The notes under the pieces were generated by a model. It ran no database searches. It was not told the origin of the DNA and worked only from the letters and a program-made list of their open reading frames with translations. Of a stretch of 64,000 bases of DNA, positions 8,324-17,133 are shown piece by piece. Made by a program: the position numbers and the translations under genes. Source of the stretch: DASRDU01 sp046331565 (GTDB lineage Bacteria; Acidobacteriota; Blastocatellia; RBC074); contig JAXLQP010000003.1 in the NCBI GenBank assembly GCA_046331565.1, positions 682,001 through 746,000 of the forward strand, given 5' to 3'. How positions within the stretch are numbered: position 1 is the first letter of the stretch; each line of letters opens with the position of its first letter.

Positions 8324-8749
8324 TCAGCGATTTGAAATCGGGGTGGCAGTGGTAATGTCGTCTGCCGTGTTTTCAAGAATCTGACCATCATCCCGCGCGT
8401 AAAAGAACTTCAGACCACCGGCCTGCGGGGTCGCCTTGATCTGGTAGCTGCCAGCGCCGTTCGGCTGCGTAATCGTGAATAAATAACTGTTCCTGGTTCC
8501 GGTAAAGGAACTGTCCACCAGATTATGCGACAGCAGGTCGCTGAGCAGTCCGTAGCTGGCATAACCTCCTGCCGAAGCGAGGTACGCGCCTTCGGCGGAA
8601 ATAAGCTGGCGCAGGTTGCTGATGGCAGCGGCTTCTCTCGAAATGCGGCTGGCGTTTTGCAGATTCGGAATCGCAATCGCCGCGATGATGCCGATGATGG
8701 CCACCACCAGCAGCAGCTCAATCAGTGAAAAACCTTTCTGCCTGCGCAT
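8324..8749 (-). CDS. pilA: Type IV major pilin-like prepilin
   Basis: Prepilin of 141 residues. The short basic leader MRRQKG is followed by FSLIELLLVVAIIGIIAAIA: cleavage after Gly6, Glu5 of the mature protein present, and the hydrophobic N-terminal helix of a type IVa pilin. The C-terminal part is a short globular head without the usual disulphide Cys pair. ATG 8749 has an excellent GGGAGGAAG Shine-Dalgarno seven bases upstream; the longer frame to 8869 has no support. The gene is last in the leftward pil cluster and has its own sigma-54 type promoter (8811-8826). Confidence 0.9.
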   Translation of the reverse strand: MRRQKGFSLIELLLVVAIIGIIAAIAIPNLQNASRISREAAAISNLRQLISAEGAYLASAGGYASYGLLSDLLSHNLVDSSFTGTRNSYLFTITQPNGAGSYQIKATPQAGGLKFFYARDDGQILENTADDITTATPISNR

Positions 8750-8810
8750 GACTTCCTCCCGGTTACGCCCCTGTCCGAAGCGGCATTTCAGTGCGGGGAC
8801 GCTCACGAGG

Positions 8811-8826
8811 AGCAAACATCGTTCCA
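8811..8826 (-). promoter_or_regulatory. Sigma-54 (RpoN) promoter of the pilin gene
   Basis: On the minus strand the sequence TGGAACGATGTTTGCT matches the consensus TGGCACGNNNNTTGCW at all but one defined position, with the invariant GG-N10-GC spacing. It lies in the gap between the pilR-like gene and the pilin gene, about 60 bases before the pilin ATG. The NtrC-family regulator directly upstream keeps the GAFTGA loop that contacts sigma-54, which supports the call. Confidence 0.85.
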
Positions 8827-8869
8827 CCGTCGGGCACAGCGCAGGCCGGTCACTCTGCGCGATGTTCAC

Positions 8870-10282
8870 TCAGCGGCGGTGATTGGCGGCAATTTCGCGC
8901 AACTGACTGGTCATCTGTCGAATCCCGTACTTGTCGAGACAATGGCGCAGGCTGCGCACGGTCATATGCAGCAGTTCAGCCGCGCGGGTCTGATTGCCGC
9001 CCGTGCGGCGCAGAGCTTCGAGCAGGTAACTTTTTTCGAGTTCGCGCAGGTAGTTTTCCAGATCAATGCCCGTGTCGGGCAGATTGAGTTCGCCACTGGC
9101 CTGCTGCGGCGAATAGCGCAGAATGCGTTCGGGCAGGCGCGTCGGCTGAATCTCTTCGCCCATCTCCAGGGCGACGGCGCGCTCGATGGTGTTTTCCAGC
9201 TCGCGGACGTTGCCCGGCCAGTCATATTCTTCGAGATAGCGCACCACTTCGGGATGACAGCGTTTGATCGCATGGCCGGACTGGGCGGCAAATTTTGTCA
9301 GAAAGTGCTGCACCAGATCGGCAATATCCTCGCGGCGCTGACGGAGCGGCGGCAGTTCCAGTGGAATGACCGACACGCGGTAATAGAGGTCTTCGCGGAA
9401 TTCGCCCGCCTTGACCATCTTTTCCAGATCGCGGTTGGTGGCGGCAATGATGCGTGTGTCAACCGGCATCTCTTCGGTGCCGCCCACGCGGCGAATGCGG
9501 CGCTCCTGCAACACGCGCAGCAGCTTGACCTGCATCGCCAGCGTCATTTCACCGATTTCATCCAGAAAGATCGTGCCGCTGTCGGCGGCTTCAAAAAGCC
9601 CCTTGCGGTTGGTCTGTGCGCCGGTGAATGCGCCCTTGACGTAGCCGAACAGTTCCGATTCGAGCAGCGTTTCAGTAAACGCGCCGCAGTTGACCGAAAC
9701 AAACGGGCGGTCACGCCGCGCACTCAGATTGTGAATGGCGCGCGCGACGAGTTCCTTGCCCGTGCCTGATTCGCCATTGACCAGCACGGTGCTGGAATTG
9801 GCGGCGACGGTTTCAATCATCTGATAGACGGCCTGCATCTTCGGACTGCGCCCGATGATGTCGCCAAGCTGTCCGCGCCGGTGCAGTTCGCGTTTGAGCA
9901 GGGCGTTTTCCTGCCGCAGGTCGCGCTTTTCCAGCGCCTTGCGCACGATCAGCTTGAATTCGTCAATGTCGAAGGGCTTTTGAATGAAATCATCGGCGCC
10001 CAGTTTGAAGGCTTCGCGCGCGCTGTTGATGGTGGCAAAGGCCGTCATCATGATCACCATCGTGTCGGGCGCCTGTTCGCGGACTGCCTTGAGCAGTTCG
10101 ATGCCGTTCAGATCGGGCATCTTGACATCGGTGACAATCAGATCACAGCTTCCCTGGGCCAGGGCGGCCAGGGCCTCGCGCCCGTTGGAAACCGAAGTGA
10201 CCTGGTGGCCTTCCCGCTTGAAGACCAGTTCCAGAAGCTCGCGCATGCTCCGCTCGTCGTCTGCTACCAGTAATCTCGCCAT
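8870..10282 (-). CDS. pilR: Sigma-54 dependent response regulator, PilR-like
   Basis: Protein of 470 residues. Residues 1-120 form a receiver domain (VADDERSM, phosphoacceptor in IVTDVKMPD, QKPFD). An AAA+ domain follows with Walker A GESGTGKE, the GAFTGA sigma-54 loop and Walker B IFLDEIG. A Fis-type helix-turn-helix ends the protein (GGNQTRAAELLHMTVRSLR). It is the classic NtrC-class layout. The sensor kinase is just upstream and the sigma-54 promoter of the pilin gene just downstream, so it most likely activates pilin transcription. Confidence 0.92.
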   Translation of the reverse strand: MARLLVADDERSMRELLELVFKREGHQVTSVSNGREALAALAQGSCDLIVTDVKMPDLNGIELLKAVREQAPDTMVIMMTAFATINSAREAFKLGADDFIQKPFDIDEFKLIVRKALEKRDLRQENALLKRELHRRGQLGDIIGRSPKMQAVYQMIETVAANSSTVLVNGESGTGKELVARAIHNLSARRDRPFVSVNCGAFTETLLESELFGYVKGAFTGAQTNRKGLFEAADSGTIFLDEIGEMTLAMQVKLLRVLQERRIRRVGGTEEMPVDTRIIAATNRDLEKMVKAGEFREDLYYRVSVIPLELPPLRQRREDIADLVQHFLTKFAAQSGHAIKRCHPEVVRYLEEYDWPGNVRELENTIERAVALEMGEEIQPTRLPERILRYSPQQASGELNLPDTGIDLENYLRELEKSYLLEALRRTGGNQTRAAELLHMTVRSLRHCLDKYGIRQMTSQLREIAANHRR

Positions 10283-10478
10283 AACCGTTACTTCCTGCTC
10301 CTGGTTTGTGCCGTGACCGGGCCAGCAGCCAACAGCGGATTCTCAAACAAAGCCAGTTCAGAGGGTGAGGGATCAATCAGTGAATAAATGCCTGTCATTA
10401 TGATTGCTCTGCGATTCCAGGATTGCGCGGTGATGCACCGCCGGGTTGTTTTGGTTTTACATCTCTCCGCAAACGGCG

Positions 10479-12200
10479 TCAGGCTGCGACCTGCACGGCC
10501 AGTGATTTACTCAGCGCTGCCAGCCGGACGGTAATGGCTGTACCCTGACCGGGCGCGCTCTTAATTGAAATTCGTCCCTGATGTTCGTTGATGATCTGAT
10601 AGACAATGCTCATGCCCAGCCCCGTGCCGCCGGACGAAAAGGAACTGAACGGTTCAAAGACGCGCTCAATCTGTTCCTCGTTCATGCCAATGCCCGTGTC
10701 GCTGAAAGTGACTTCGATCTGTTCCGGCTGACCGTCGCCGCCGGAGTGCGCCATCAAAATCGTCAGCGTGCCGCCGTCGGGCATCGCGGTAATCGCGTTG
10801 CGCGCCAGGTTCCAGAAGACCTGGCGCAACTGTCCGGCATCGGCTTCGACCAGCGCCGGTTCAGGCGACGGAATCGCCGTCAGATGATGTTTGCCGCTGT
10901 CAATTTCTGAACTGAGCCGCAGCAGCATCATCGTTTCCCTGATCAGTTCGTTGAGATCCACCTGCTCCGTTTCCGGGCGACGCGGGCGGGCATACATCAG
11001 AAAGTCGGTAATGATGCGATCCAGGCGGTCTGATTCGCGCAACACGATATTCATCAGTTGCACCTGCTCCTCGCTGAGCGCAATGTCGCTGCCGAGTACC
11101 TGCACCGCGCCGCGCATCGAAGCCAGCGGATTGCGAATTTCGTGCGCAATCGCCGCTGCCACGCGACCGAGCGCCGCCAGGCGGTCGTGTCGGCGCACTT
11201 CGCGTTCAAGCTGGATGACTTCGGTCAGATCCTGAAACGGCAGCACGAAGCCGGTAATCTCGCCCGTCGTCGTCGTCAGCGGTGAAATGCTCATGCCGAC
11301 TTCGAGCACGCGCCCGTCACGGGTGCGGCATTCGACATTCAGGCGCGACAGGTGATGGCCCGATTTCAGGGCTTCAAGGCTGCAGTCAAGCAGTTCGCTG
11401 GCGTTCGGAATGAGCAGGCTCAGATGCTGGCCGAGCACTTCCTTTGCCTTGTAACCGGTAATCTCTTCGGCGGCCCGGTTGAACGAGATGATGTAATGCT
11501 TCAGATCAGTCGTCATCAGCCCGCTGCTGATGCTGGCAATGACACGTTCGCTGAAGGCGCGCAGGTCGCTCAGATTGCGATTGGCCTGGGCCAGATGCTC
11601 ATCCGTGCGCGACAGCCGTTCGTGCAACTGGCTGCCGAGAAAGGCCACCGCCAGAAAAGCGAAGAAATTGAAGCCGACCGCTGAACCGAGCGTGTGCGGC
11701 GGAATCACGCTGGCCAGGCTGCCGCTGTCAAACGGCCACCAGTTGCGGTAAGCCGCATAATCCATCAGCCCGTAACAGGCGCAGGTGAAGGCTGTCATCA
11801 CCAGCGTCCCGCGCCGCGTCAGCAGGCTGCTGGCAATGAAGATCGTAATCAGATAAAGCGCCGTGAAGGGTGACTGAATCACGCCGCTGATTGACACGAG
11901 CCACGTAATCAGCAGGATGTCGCCCGCAATCTGCACCCATGCCTGGAAACGATGACCCGGCCAGACATAGAGCATCAGCGTGTAAACACACGTCAGGCCG
12001 CACGTAATCAGCGTGATGATGACCACCGTACTCAGGTGCGACGTGAGCTGACCTCTGATGGACGGCACCTGATCCATGGCAAAGACGGCGCCCATCAGCA
12101 GCAGCATCGCGGCCAGCCGCACCAGGATCAGCCGGGTCAGCCGTTTTCTCATGGTGTCATCCGCCGTCATCCAGAACGGCATTGAGATTCGATTGTGCAT
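10479..12200 (-). CDS. pilS: Sensor histidine kinase, PilS-like
   Basis: About 573 residues. Six hydrophobic segments occupy roughly the first 190 residues, then a PAS domain (around ISSGLMTTDLKHYIISFNRA), a dimerisation/phosphoacceptor domain with the intact box IAHEIRNPLASM, and an ATPase domain with N-box NLARNAITAMPDGG and G-boxes DTGIGM and GTGLGMSI. It pairs with the PilR-like regulator 196 bp downstream. The start is uncertain: ATG 12200 overlaps the end of pilC by 17 bases and has GGGCGAAG just upstream; ATG 12152, before RKRLTRL, is an alternative. Confidence 0.9.
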   Translation of the reverse strand: MHNRISMPFWMTADDTMRKRLTRLILVRLAAMLLLMGAVFAMDQVPSIRGQLTSHLSTVVIITLITCGLTCVYTLMLYVWPGHRFQAWVQIAGDILLITWLVSISGVIQSPFTALYLITIFIASSLLTRRGTLVMTAFTCACYGLMDYAAYRNWWPFDSGSLASVIPPHTLGSAVGFNFFAFLAVAFLGSQLHERLSRTDEHLAQANRNLSDLRAFSERVIASISSGLMTTDLKHYIISFNRAAEEITGYKAKEVLGQHLSLLIPNASELLDCSLEALKSGHHLSRLNVECRTRDGRVLEVGMSISPLTTTTGEITGFVLPFQDLTEVIQLEREVRRHDRLAALGRVAAAIAHEIRNPLASMRGAVQVLGSDIALSEEQVQLMNIVLRESDRLDRIITDFLMYARPRRPETEQVDLNELIRETMMLLRLSSEIDSGKHHLTAIPSPEPALVEADAGQLRQVFWNLARNAITAMPDGGTLTILMAHSGGDGQPEQIEVTFSDTGIGMNEEQIERVFEPFSSFSSGGTGLGMSIVYQIINEHQGRISIKSAPGQGTAITVRLAALSKSLAVQVAA

Positions 12201-12216
12201 CTTCGCCCGCAGGGTT

Positions 12217-13446
12217 TCAGTGTCCTCCCGACATCTTGCCAATCAGCGTAAAGAGCGGCAGATACATTGCAATGACGATGCTGCCGATGGTCACGCCGAG
12301 AAAGCCGATCATGATCGGTTCAATCAGCGTCAGCATCTGCTTGACCGCCGCATCAACTTCCTGTTCATAAAAGTCAGCGATCTTGCTGAGCATCGAATCC
12401 ATCGCGCCGGTCTGTTCACCGATGCCGATCATCTGCGCGACCATATTCGGAAAGACCTGGGTGGCGCGCAGCGGTTCGACAAAAGTCTGTCCGCGCTCAA
12501 CCCCGGCGCGCACTTTCTGAATGGCTTCGGTGATGACGACGTTACCGGCGGTCTTGGCCGTAATGTCGAGCGATTCCAGAATCGGCACGCCCGATGAAAG
12601 CAGCGTCGCCAGCGTGCGCGAAAAACGCGCCACCGCCACTTTTTTCAGCACCGGCCCGAACACCGGCGCTTTGAGCAATCCCGTGTCAATCACCTTTTTG
12701 CCGCCGGGCGTGGCGTAATACATCTTCACGGCCCAGACCATCGCGCCGATGATGAGCGCGGCGACCCACCAGTACGAAGCCATAAAATGGCTGACGCCCA
12801 CCACGATGCGCGTCGGCAGCGGCAGCAATTCGCCGGGGCCGAGCATTTCCTGAAAGATTTTCGTGAAGGCCGGAATGACGAAAATCATAATGACCGCAAT
12901 CACCAGACACGCGATGACGACGACCGCGACCGGATAGATGAGCGCGCTTTTGACATCGCTCTTGAGCTTGACGGCCTTTTCAATGTAAGTCGCCAGGCGT
13001 TGCAGAATGGCATCGAGAATACCGCCCGTTTCACCCGCCGCGACCATGTTGGTGTAGAGGCGGTCAAAGGCCTTCGGCTGTTTGGCCATCGCATCGGCCA
13101 GCGTCATGCCGCTTTCGACATCGTTGCGGACGCTGGTGAGCGCCTGCTTGAAGAATTTGTTCTGCTGCTGTTCAGCCAGAATATCAATGCACTGCACCAG
13201 CGGCAGACCGGCATCAATCATCACTGAAAACTGCCGGGTAAAGATGGCCAGTTCCTTGGGCGCAATCTTCTGGCCCATCGAACTGACAAAGGGCAGCGCC
13301 AGTTCCCGGCCCTTTTCGCGCGCACTGGTCAGAATGATCTGTTCACGCCGCAGCAATCGTTCCAGCGCCTCGCGGTTGTCCGCGGTTCGTTCGCCGGTCA
13401 CGTTTTCGTTCATGCGATTGCGGCCCTTGTAAACAAAAGTCGGCAT
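12217..13446 (-). CDS. pilC: Type IV pilus inner-membrane platform protein PilC
   Basis: Protein of 409 residues with two GspF/PilC domains. It starts PTFVYKGRNR; the first domain contains FTRQFSVMIDAGLPLVQ and the second FSRTLATLLSSGVPILE. Three transmembrane segments are visible, near 180-205, 225-250 and 375-400. It forms the platform on which PilB and PilT act. ATG 13446 is preceded by GGGAG; the longer frame lacks support. Its end overlaps the predicted pilS start. Confidence 0.93.
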   Translation of the reverse strand: MPTFVYKGRNRMNENVTGERTADNREALERLLRREQIILTSAREKGRELALPFVSSMGQKIAPKELAIFTRQFSVMIDAGLPLVQCIDILAEQQQNKFFKQALTSVRNDVESGMTLADAMAKQPKAFDRLYTNMVAAGETGGILDAILQRLATYIEKAVKLKSDVKSALIYPVAVVVIACLVIAVIMIFVIPAFTKIFQEMLGPGELLPLPTRIVVGVSHFMASYWWVAALIIGAMVWAVKMYYATPGGKKVIDTGLLKAPVFGPVLKKVAVARFSRTLATLLSSGVPILESLDITAKTAGNVVITEAIQKVRAGVERGQTFVEPLRATQVFPNMVAQMIGIGEQTGAMDSMLSKIADFYEQEVDAAVKQMLTLIEPIMIGFLGVTIGSIVIAMYLPLFTLIGKMSGGH

Positions 13447-13551
13447 AATCTGTAGCTCCCTGCGGTTGCCAGTTACACACCTCTCGGTGAATTGTCGGCG
13501 TTTCAACTGAGCGGCAGCGGCAACCGGCTGACGGACAGTTGAAACGCATCG

Positions 13552-14733
13552 TTACCTTCCGAAACGACCCGGCGCAGAACCTGACGGAGTGAGCGGACGG
13601 GAGCCAAACGATCCGCCATTTCCGGCTGGCGCGGGCGGGGGTGAAGCATTCAACCCGCTGCCGCGATTGATCAGATCCTGCAATTCATCGGGATTGGACG
13701 AACGCTGAAGCGCGACTTCAAGTGAGATATGTTTCTGAAAATAGAGCGTGGCCAGCGACTGATTGAAAGTCTGCATGCCGTACTTTTCCTGGCCGGTCTG
13801 CATCATGCCGTAAATCTGATGCACCTTGTCCTCGCGGATCAGATTGCGGATGGCCGCATTCGGCACCAGAATTTCCATCGCCATCACGCGCCCCTGCCCG
13901 CTCGCTTTCGGAATCAGCGTCTGACACATAATGCCCTCAAGCACGAGACTCAGTTGCGCGCGAATCTGCGCCTGCTGGTGTGAGGGGAACACGTCAATGA
14001 TGCGGTTGATGGTTGAATAGGCCGAGTTCGTGTGCAGCGTGCCGAACGTGAGGTGGCCGGTTTCAGCAATGCGCAGCGCGGCTTCGATGGTTTCAAGGTC
14101 GCGCATTTCGCCGATCAGCACCACGTCCGGATCCTGGCGCAGCGCGGCGCGCAGTGAATGCGTAAAGCCGTGCGTATCGGCGTGAACTTCGCGCTGATTG
14201 ACCAGACATTTCTTGTGCTGGTGCAGAAATTCAATCGGGTCTTCGATGGTCAGAATGTGGTCGTGCCGCTCGCTGTTGATCTTGTCGAGCATGGCGGCGA
14301 GCGTCGTTGATTTGCCGGAGCCGGTCGGCCCGGTCACCAGAATCAGCCCGCGCGGCTTTTCGCACAGCTTCGCCACCGTCGCCGACAGTCCGAGCGCCTG
14401 AAACGATTTGATCTCGTAAGGAATCGCGCGAAAGACCGCGCCGACCGCGCCGCGCTGATTGAACAGATTGGCGCGGAAGCGTGACATGCCCTTGAGGCCG
14501 AACGAAAAGTCGAGTTCGAGGTCTTCCTCAAAGCGATGCTTCTGGGCGTCGGTCAGCACCGAATAGGCCAGTTGCTTGGTGTCAGCCGCCGTCAGCGGCG
14601 GAGTGTCGAGCGGACGCAGGTGACCATGCACACGCACCTGCGGCGGTGAATTGGTCGTGATGTGCAGGTCTGATCCTCCCATTTCAATCATTTTGCTGAG
14701 CAGATCAGACAGACTAAGGTTCTGATTCGACAT
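13552..14733 (-). CDS. pilT: Type IV pilus retraction ATPase PilT
   Basis: Hexameric ATPase of 393 residues. Walker A GPTGSGKST is at about 135-143, the Asp box ILTIEDPIEF, Walker B VVLIGEMRD, the His box TLHTNSA and the retraction-specific AIRNLIRE motif near the C-terminal third. An unusual Gly/Pro/Ser tail of about 40 residues ends the protein. Located between pilB and pilC, as in most pil clusters. Confidence 0.95.
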   Translation of the reverse strand: MSNQNLSLSDLLSKMIEMGGSDLHITTNSPPQVRVHGHLRPLDTPPLTAADTKQLAYSVLTDAQKHRFEEDLELDFSFGLKGMSRFRANLFNQRGAVGAVFRAIPYEIKSFQALGLSATVAKLCEKPRGLILVTGPTGSGKSTTLAAMLDKINSERHDHILTIEDPIEFLHQHKKCLVNQREVHADTHGFTHSLRAALRQDPDVVLIGEMRDLETIEAALRIAETGHLTFGTLHTNSAYSTINRIIDVFPSHQQAQIRAQLSLVLEGIMCQTLIPKASGQGRVMAMEILVPNAAIRNLIREDKVHQIYGMMQTGQEKYGMQTFNQSLATLYFQKHISLEVALQRSSNPDELQDLINRGSGLNASPPPAPAGNGGSFGSRPLTPSGSAPGRFGR

Positions 14734-14810
14734 AGTTACAGCTTCAGGTTTAAGCCTGCGATCCGGGACCCGACATCTGACAGGGCGTGTAATTGCAGAG
14801 TTGCGACTGA

Positions 14811-14914
14811 AGATTGCAGATTGAAATCCGGGCTGGTTGACAATTGCAGCAATGAGATCAGGACAAGGCCAGTAATAATGAAATCTGCAATCTCAGGTCT
14901 GCAATCTGCAATCT
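14811..14914. repeat. Inverted GATTGCAGATT-type repeat between pilB and pilT
   Basis: AGATTGCAGATT at 14811-14822 is complemented by AATCTGCAATCT at 14882-14893 and again at 14903-14914, where it abuts the pilB stop codon. It belongs to a different palindrome family from 195-285. No gene lies inside it. It may act as a transcript-stabilising or attenuating hairpin. Confidence 0.6.
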
Positions 14915-16766
14915 ACTTGACTGTTTCTCTCAGAACTTCTTCAGCGGTAGTGATGCCCTGGCGCATCTTTTCCAGGCCGCTTGCGCGCAGGGTAATCATG
15001 CCTTCCTCAATGGCCTTCTTGCGCAATTCGAGCGCCGATGCGCCAACGAGAATCAGTTCCTTCAGTTCATCGGTCACTTCCATGACTTCGTAGAGACCGA
15101 CGCGGCCCTTGTAGCCGGTGTTGTTGCACACGCCGCAGCCCCGGCCCTTGTAGGTTTTCAGTGAATGGGCGTCATCGCTCGGAAAACCCAGATCAATCAG
15201 CGCCTGCGGCGGTGTGTGAACCTCCTCCTTGCATTCCTTGCAGATGCGGCGAATCAGTCGCTGCGCCTGAATCAGGTTGACTGACGTGGCCACCAGAAAC
15301 GGTTCAATACCCATATTCATCAGTCGTGACACGGTCGAAGGCGCATCGTTCGTGTGCAGCGTCGAAAGCACCAGATGCCCGGTCAGCGCGGCCTTGATCG
15401 CAATTTCAGCCGTCTCGAAGTCACGAATTTCACCGACCAGGATGATGTTCGGGTCCTGGCGCAGAAACGAACGCAGCGCGGCGGCGAAATTCAACCCGAT
15501 CTGATCCTTGATCTGCACCTGGTTGATGCCCGGCAGGTTGAATTCGACCGGATCTTCCGCCGTCATAATGTTGGTGTCCGGCTGATTGAGCGATTGCAGC
15601 GCCGAATAAAGCGTATTCGTTTTACCCGATCCGGTCGGCCCCGTGACCAGCACCATCCCGAACGGCTTGGCAATGTTGCGCTTGAATCTTTCGAGACTCG
15701 ACGTTTCAAAGCCGAGCTTCGTCATATCAAGCATCAGTTTCTCTTTATCGAGCAGACGCAGCACGACCTTTTCGCCAAACAGCGTGGGCAGTGACGAGAC
15801 GCGAAAATCAAGCTCGCGCGAACGCCCCTCGAATTTGAGCTTGATCTTGATGCGCCCGTCCTGCGGCAGCCGTTTTTCTGAAATGTCGAGCTTCGACATG
15901 ATCTTGATGCGCGAGGTGAGCGCATCCTTCATCTTGAGCGGCGGAGCCATGATGTTGTACAGCACGCCGTCAATGCGGAACCGCACGCGAAACTCTTTTT
16001 CGTAAGGTTCGATGTGAATGTCTGAAGCGCCGCGTCGCAGCGATTCGACCAGAATCATATTGACCAGCCGCACGACCGGCGCTTCGCCCGATGAGCGTTC
16101 GAGCGAGTTGAGGTCAATCTCCTCCTGCTCTTCCAGCAACTCCAGGGAGTCCGAATCACGGTCGAGATCGCTGAAGGCCGACTCGAAATCAGGCGTCGCC
16201 AGATCGTCATTGGTCAGCGCCGCCGGGCCGTCATCAAATTTCGTCTCCTCGCCGCCAATGAAGCTGCCAATTCCGGCCACCCTGCCTGATGGCAGCACGG
16301 CAGGCTCAGCCCCTCCGGCCTTCGCCAGTTCGACCCCCTTCGCGCCGCTGTAAGCCTGCTCAATCGCGCGCAGGATGCTCATTTCCGACGCCACGACCGG
16401 TTCAATATTGAAGCCGGTGATAAACTTGATGTCGTCCATCGCGTAAAAATTCGTCGGATCTGACATCGCCAGCCTGAGCGTCATTTCCTGACGCGAAACC
16501 GGCAGCACCGAATGCTTGATCGCCACTTCACGCGGCACCAGCCGCACCACCTGCTGATCCAGTTCCACCCTGGCCAGATCCACCGCCGGAACACCATATT
16601 GCCGACTCAGCACCGCCGTAATCTGGTCATCAGTCACAATGCCCAGCCTGACCAGATTGTTGCCGAGCTTGCCGCCGTTGAGGCGCTGGTAATCGAGCAC
16701 GTCCTTGAGCTGCTGAGGAGTAATGAGTTGCGCTCGGATGAGGATTTCGCCCAGCTTTCCCGACAT
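14913..16766 (-). CDS. pilB: Type IV pilus extension ATPase PilB
   Basis: Protein of 617 residues. The N-terminal MshEN-type region (1-150, LGEILIRAQLIT, YGVPAVDL) is the segment that binds c-di-GMP in several homologues. After an acidic linker (about 170-225) comes the GspE ATPase: Walker A GPTGSGKTN, Asp box MTAEDPVE, Walker B ILVGEIRD, His box TLHTNDA. A zinc-binding CxxC pair (CKEC and CGVC) follows. First gene of the leftward pilB-T-C-S-R-A cluster. Its predicted promoter lies inside the left attachment site of the neighbouring integrated element. Confidence 0.95.
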   Translation of the reverse strand: MSGKLGEILIRAQLITPQQLKDVLDYQRLNGGKLGNNLVRLGIVTDDQITAVLSRQYGVPAVDLARVELDQQVVRLVPREVAIKHSVLPVSRQEMTLRLAMSDPTNFYAMDDIKFITGFNIEPVVASEMSILRAIEQAYSGAKGVELAKAGGAEPAVLPSGRVAGIGSFIGGEETKFDDGPAALTNDDLATPDFESAFSDLDRDSDSLELLEEQEEIDLNSLERSSGEAPVVRLVNMILVESLRRGASDIHIEPYEKEFRVRFRIDGVLYNIMAPPLKMKDALTSRIKIMSKLDISEKRLPQDGRIKIKLKFEGRSRELDFRVSSLPTLFGEKVVLRLLDKEKLMLDMTKLGFETSSLERFKRNIAKPFGMVLVTGPTGSGKTNTLYSALQSLNQPDTNIMTAEDPVEFNLPGINQVQIKDQIGLNFAAALRSFLRQDPNIILVGEIRDFETAEIAIKAALTGHLVLSTLHTNDAPSTVSRLMNMGIEPFLVATSVNLIQAQRLIRRICKECKEEVHTPPQALIDLGFPSDDAHSLKTYKGRGCGVCNNTGYKGRVGLYEVMEVTDELKELILVGASALELRKKAIEEGMITLRASGLEKMRQGITTAEEVLRETVK

Positions 16767-16862
16767 GAACTACTGCTCCGAAAACGCTGGGGCAAGCGCT
16801 TGTAAAAGAAGGAATTGAGGGACGCCGCCGGAAGGTTTTCAACAGCGTCTAACGAGGTCGCT

Positions 16863-16891
16863 ATCCTAAGTCAGGTGACAGTTACTGTCAA
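16863..16891 (-). promoter_or_regulatory. Predicted sigma-70 promoter of pilB, overlapping the att core
   Basis: On the minus strand TTGACA (16891-16886) is separated by 17 bases from TAGGAT (16868-16863), about 100 bases before the pilB ATG. The -35 hexamer is a perfect consensus and is part of the 18-bp att core. The 13-bp palindrome GACAGTTACTGTC (16877-16889) overlaps it and could be an operator. Confidence 0.55.
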
Positions 16892-16911
16892 GAAAAATGA
16901 CTAAACTTGTT
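16881..16911. other. Left attachment site (attL)
   Basis: Contains the 18-bp core ACTGTCAAGAAAAATGAC (16884-16901), identical to the core at 24826-24843. The outer bases match at all but three positions over 31 bp. The core contains GTCA and TGAC in inverted orientation seven bases apart, suitable as recombinase arm sites. No tRNA gene is present here. Confidence 0.8.
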
Positions 16912-17133
16912 ATGCGCGAAGCGACTTCTAACGTAATTTGCGACCGGAAGTTAGGCTTTGCACGTATGATTAAGACAGACCTTATGCGCCTGAATGCGCC
17001 TGAGTGAAGCTGTGACGGTCACACCACAGACACAGCTTTGGTCACAAGGTCTTTGCCACCAAAGAAGCGAAGCCGGGAGCGGATGTCCGCCGCTCCCGGC
17101 TTCTAAACACAACCATCTACCAAGGAGATGATT
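16902..17133. other. Leader of the integrated element: operator-like palindromes and a hairpin
   Basis: No gene. It holds a tandem 10-bp direct repeat ATGCGCCTGA (about 16984-17003), a perfect palindrome TGTGAC-G-GTCACA (17011-17023), and a 13-bp hairpin with arms 17069-17081 and 17091-17103 (GAAGCCGGGAGCG) and no T-tract. The Shine-Dalgarno AAGGAG of the first gene is at 17122-17127. The arrangement suggests a regulated promoter and leader. Confidence 0.55.

Noticed and set aside
16881..16911. tRNA gene as integration target
   Set aside because: No cloverleaf or 3' end of a tRNA can be drawn around either repeat; the target is intergenic promoter DNA.
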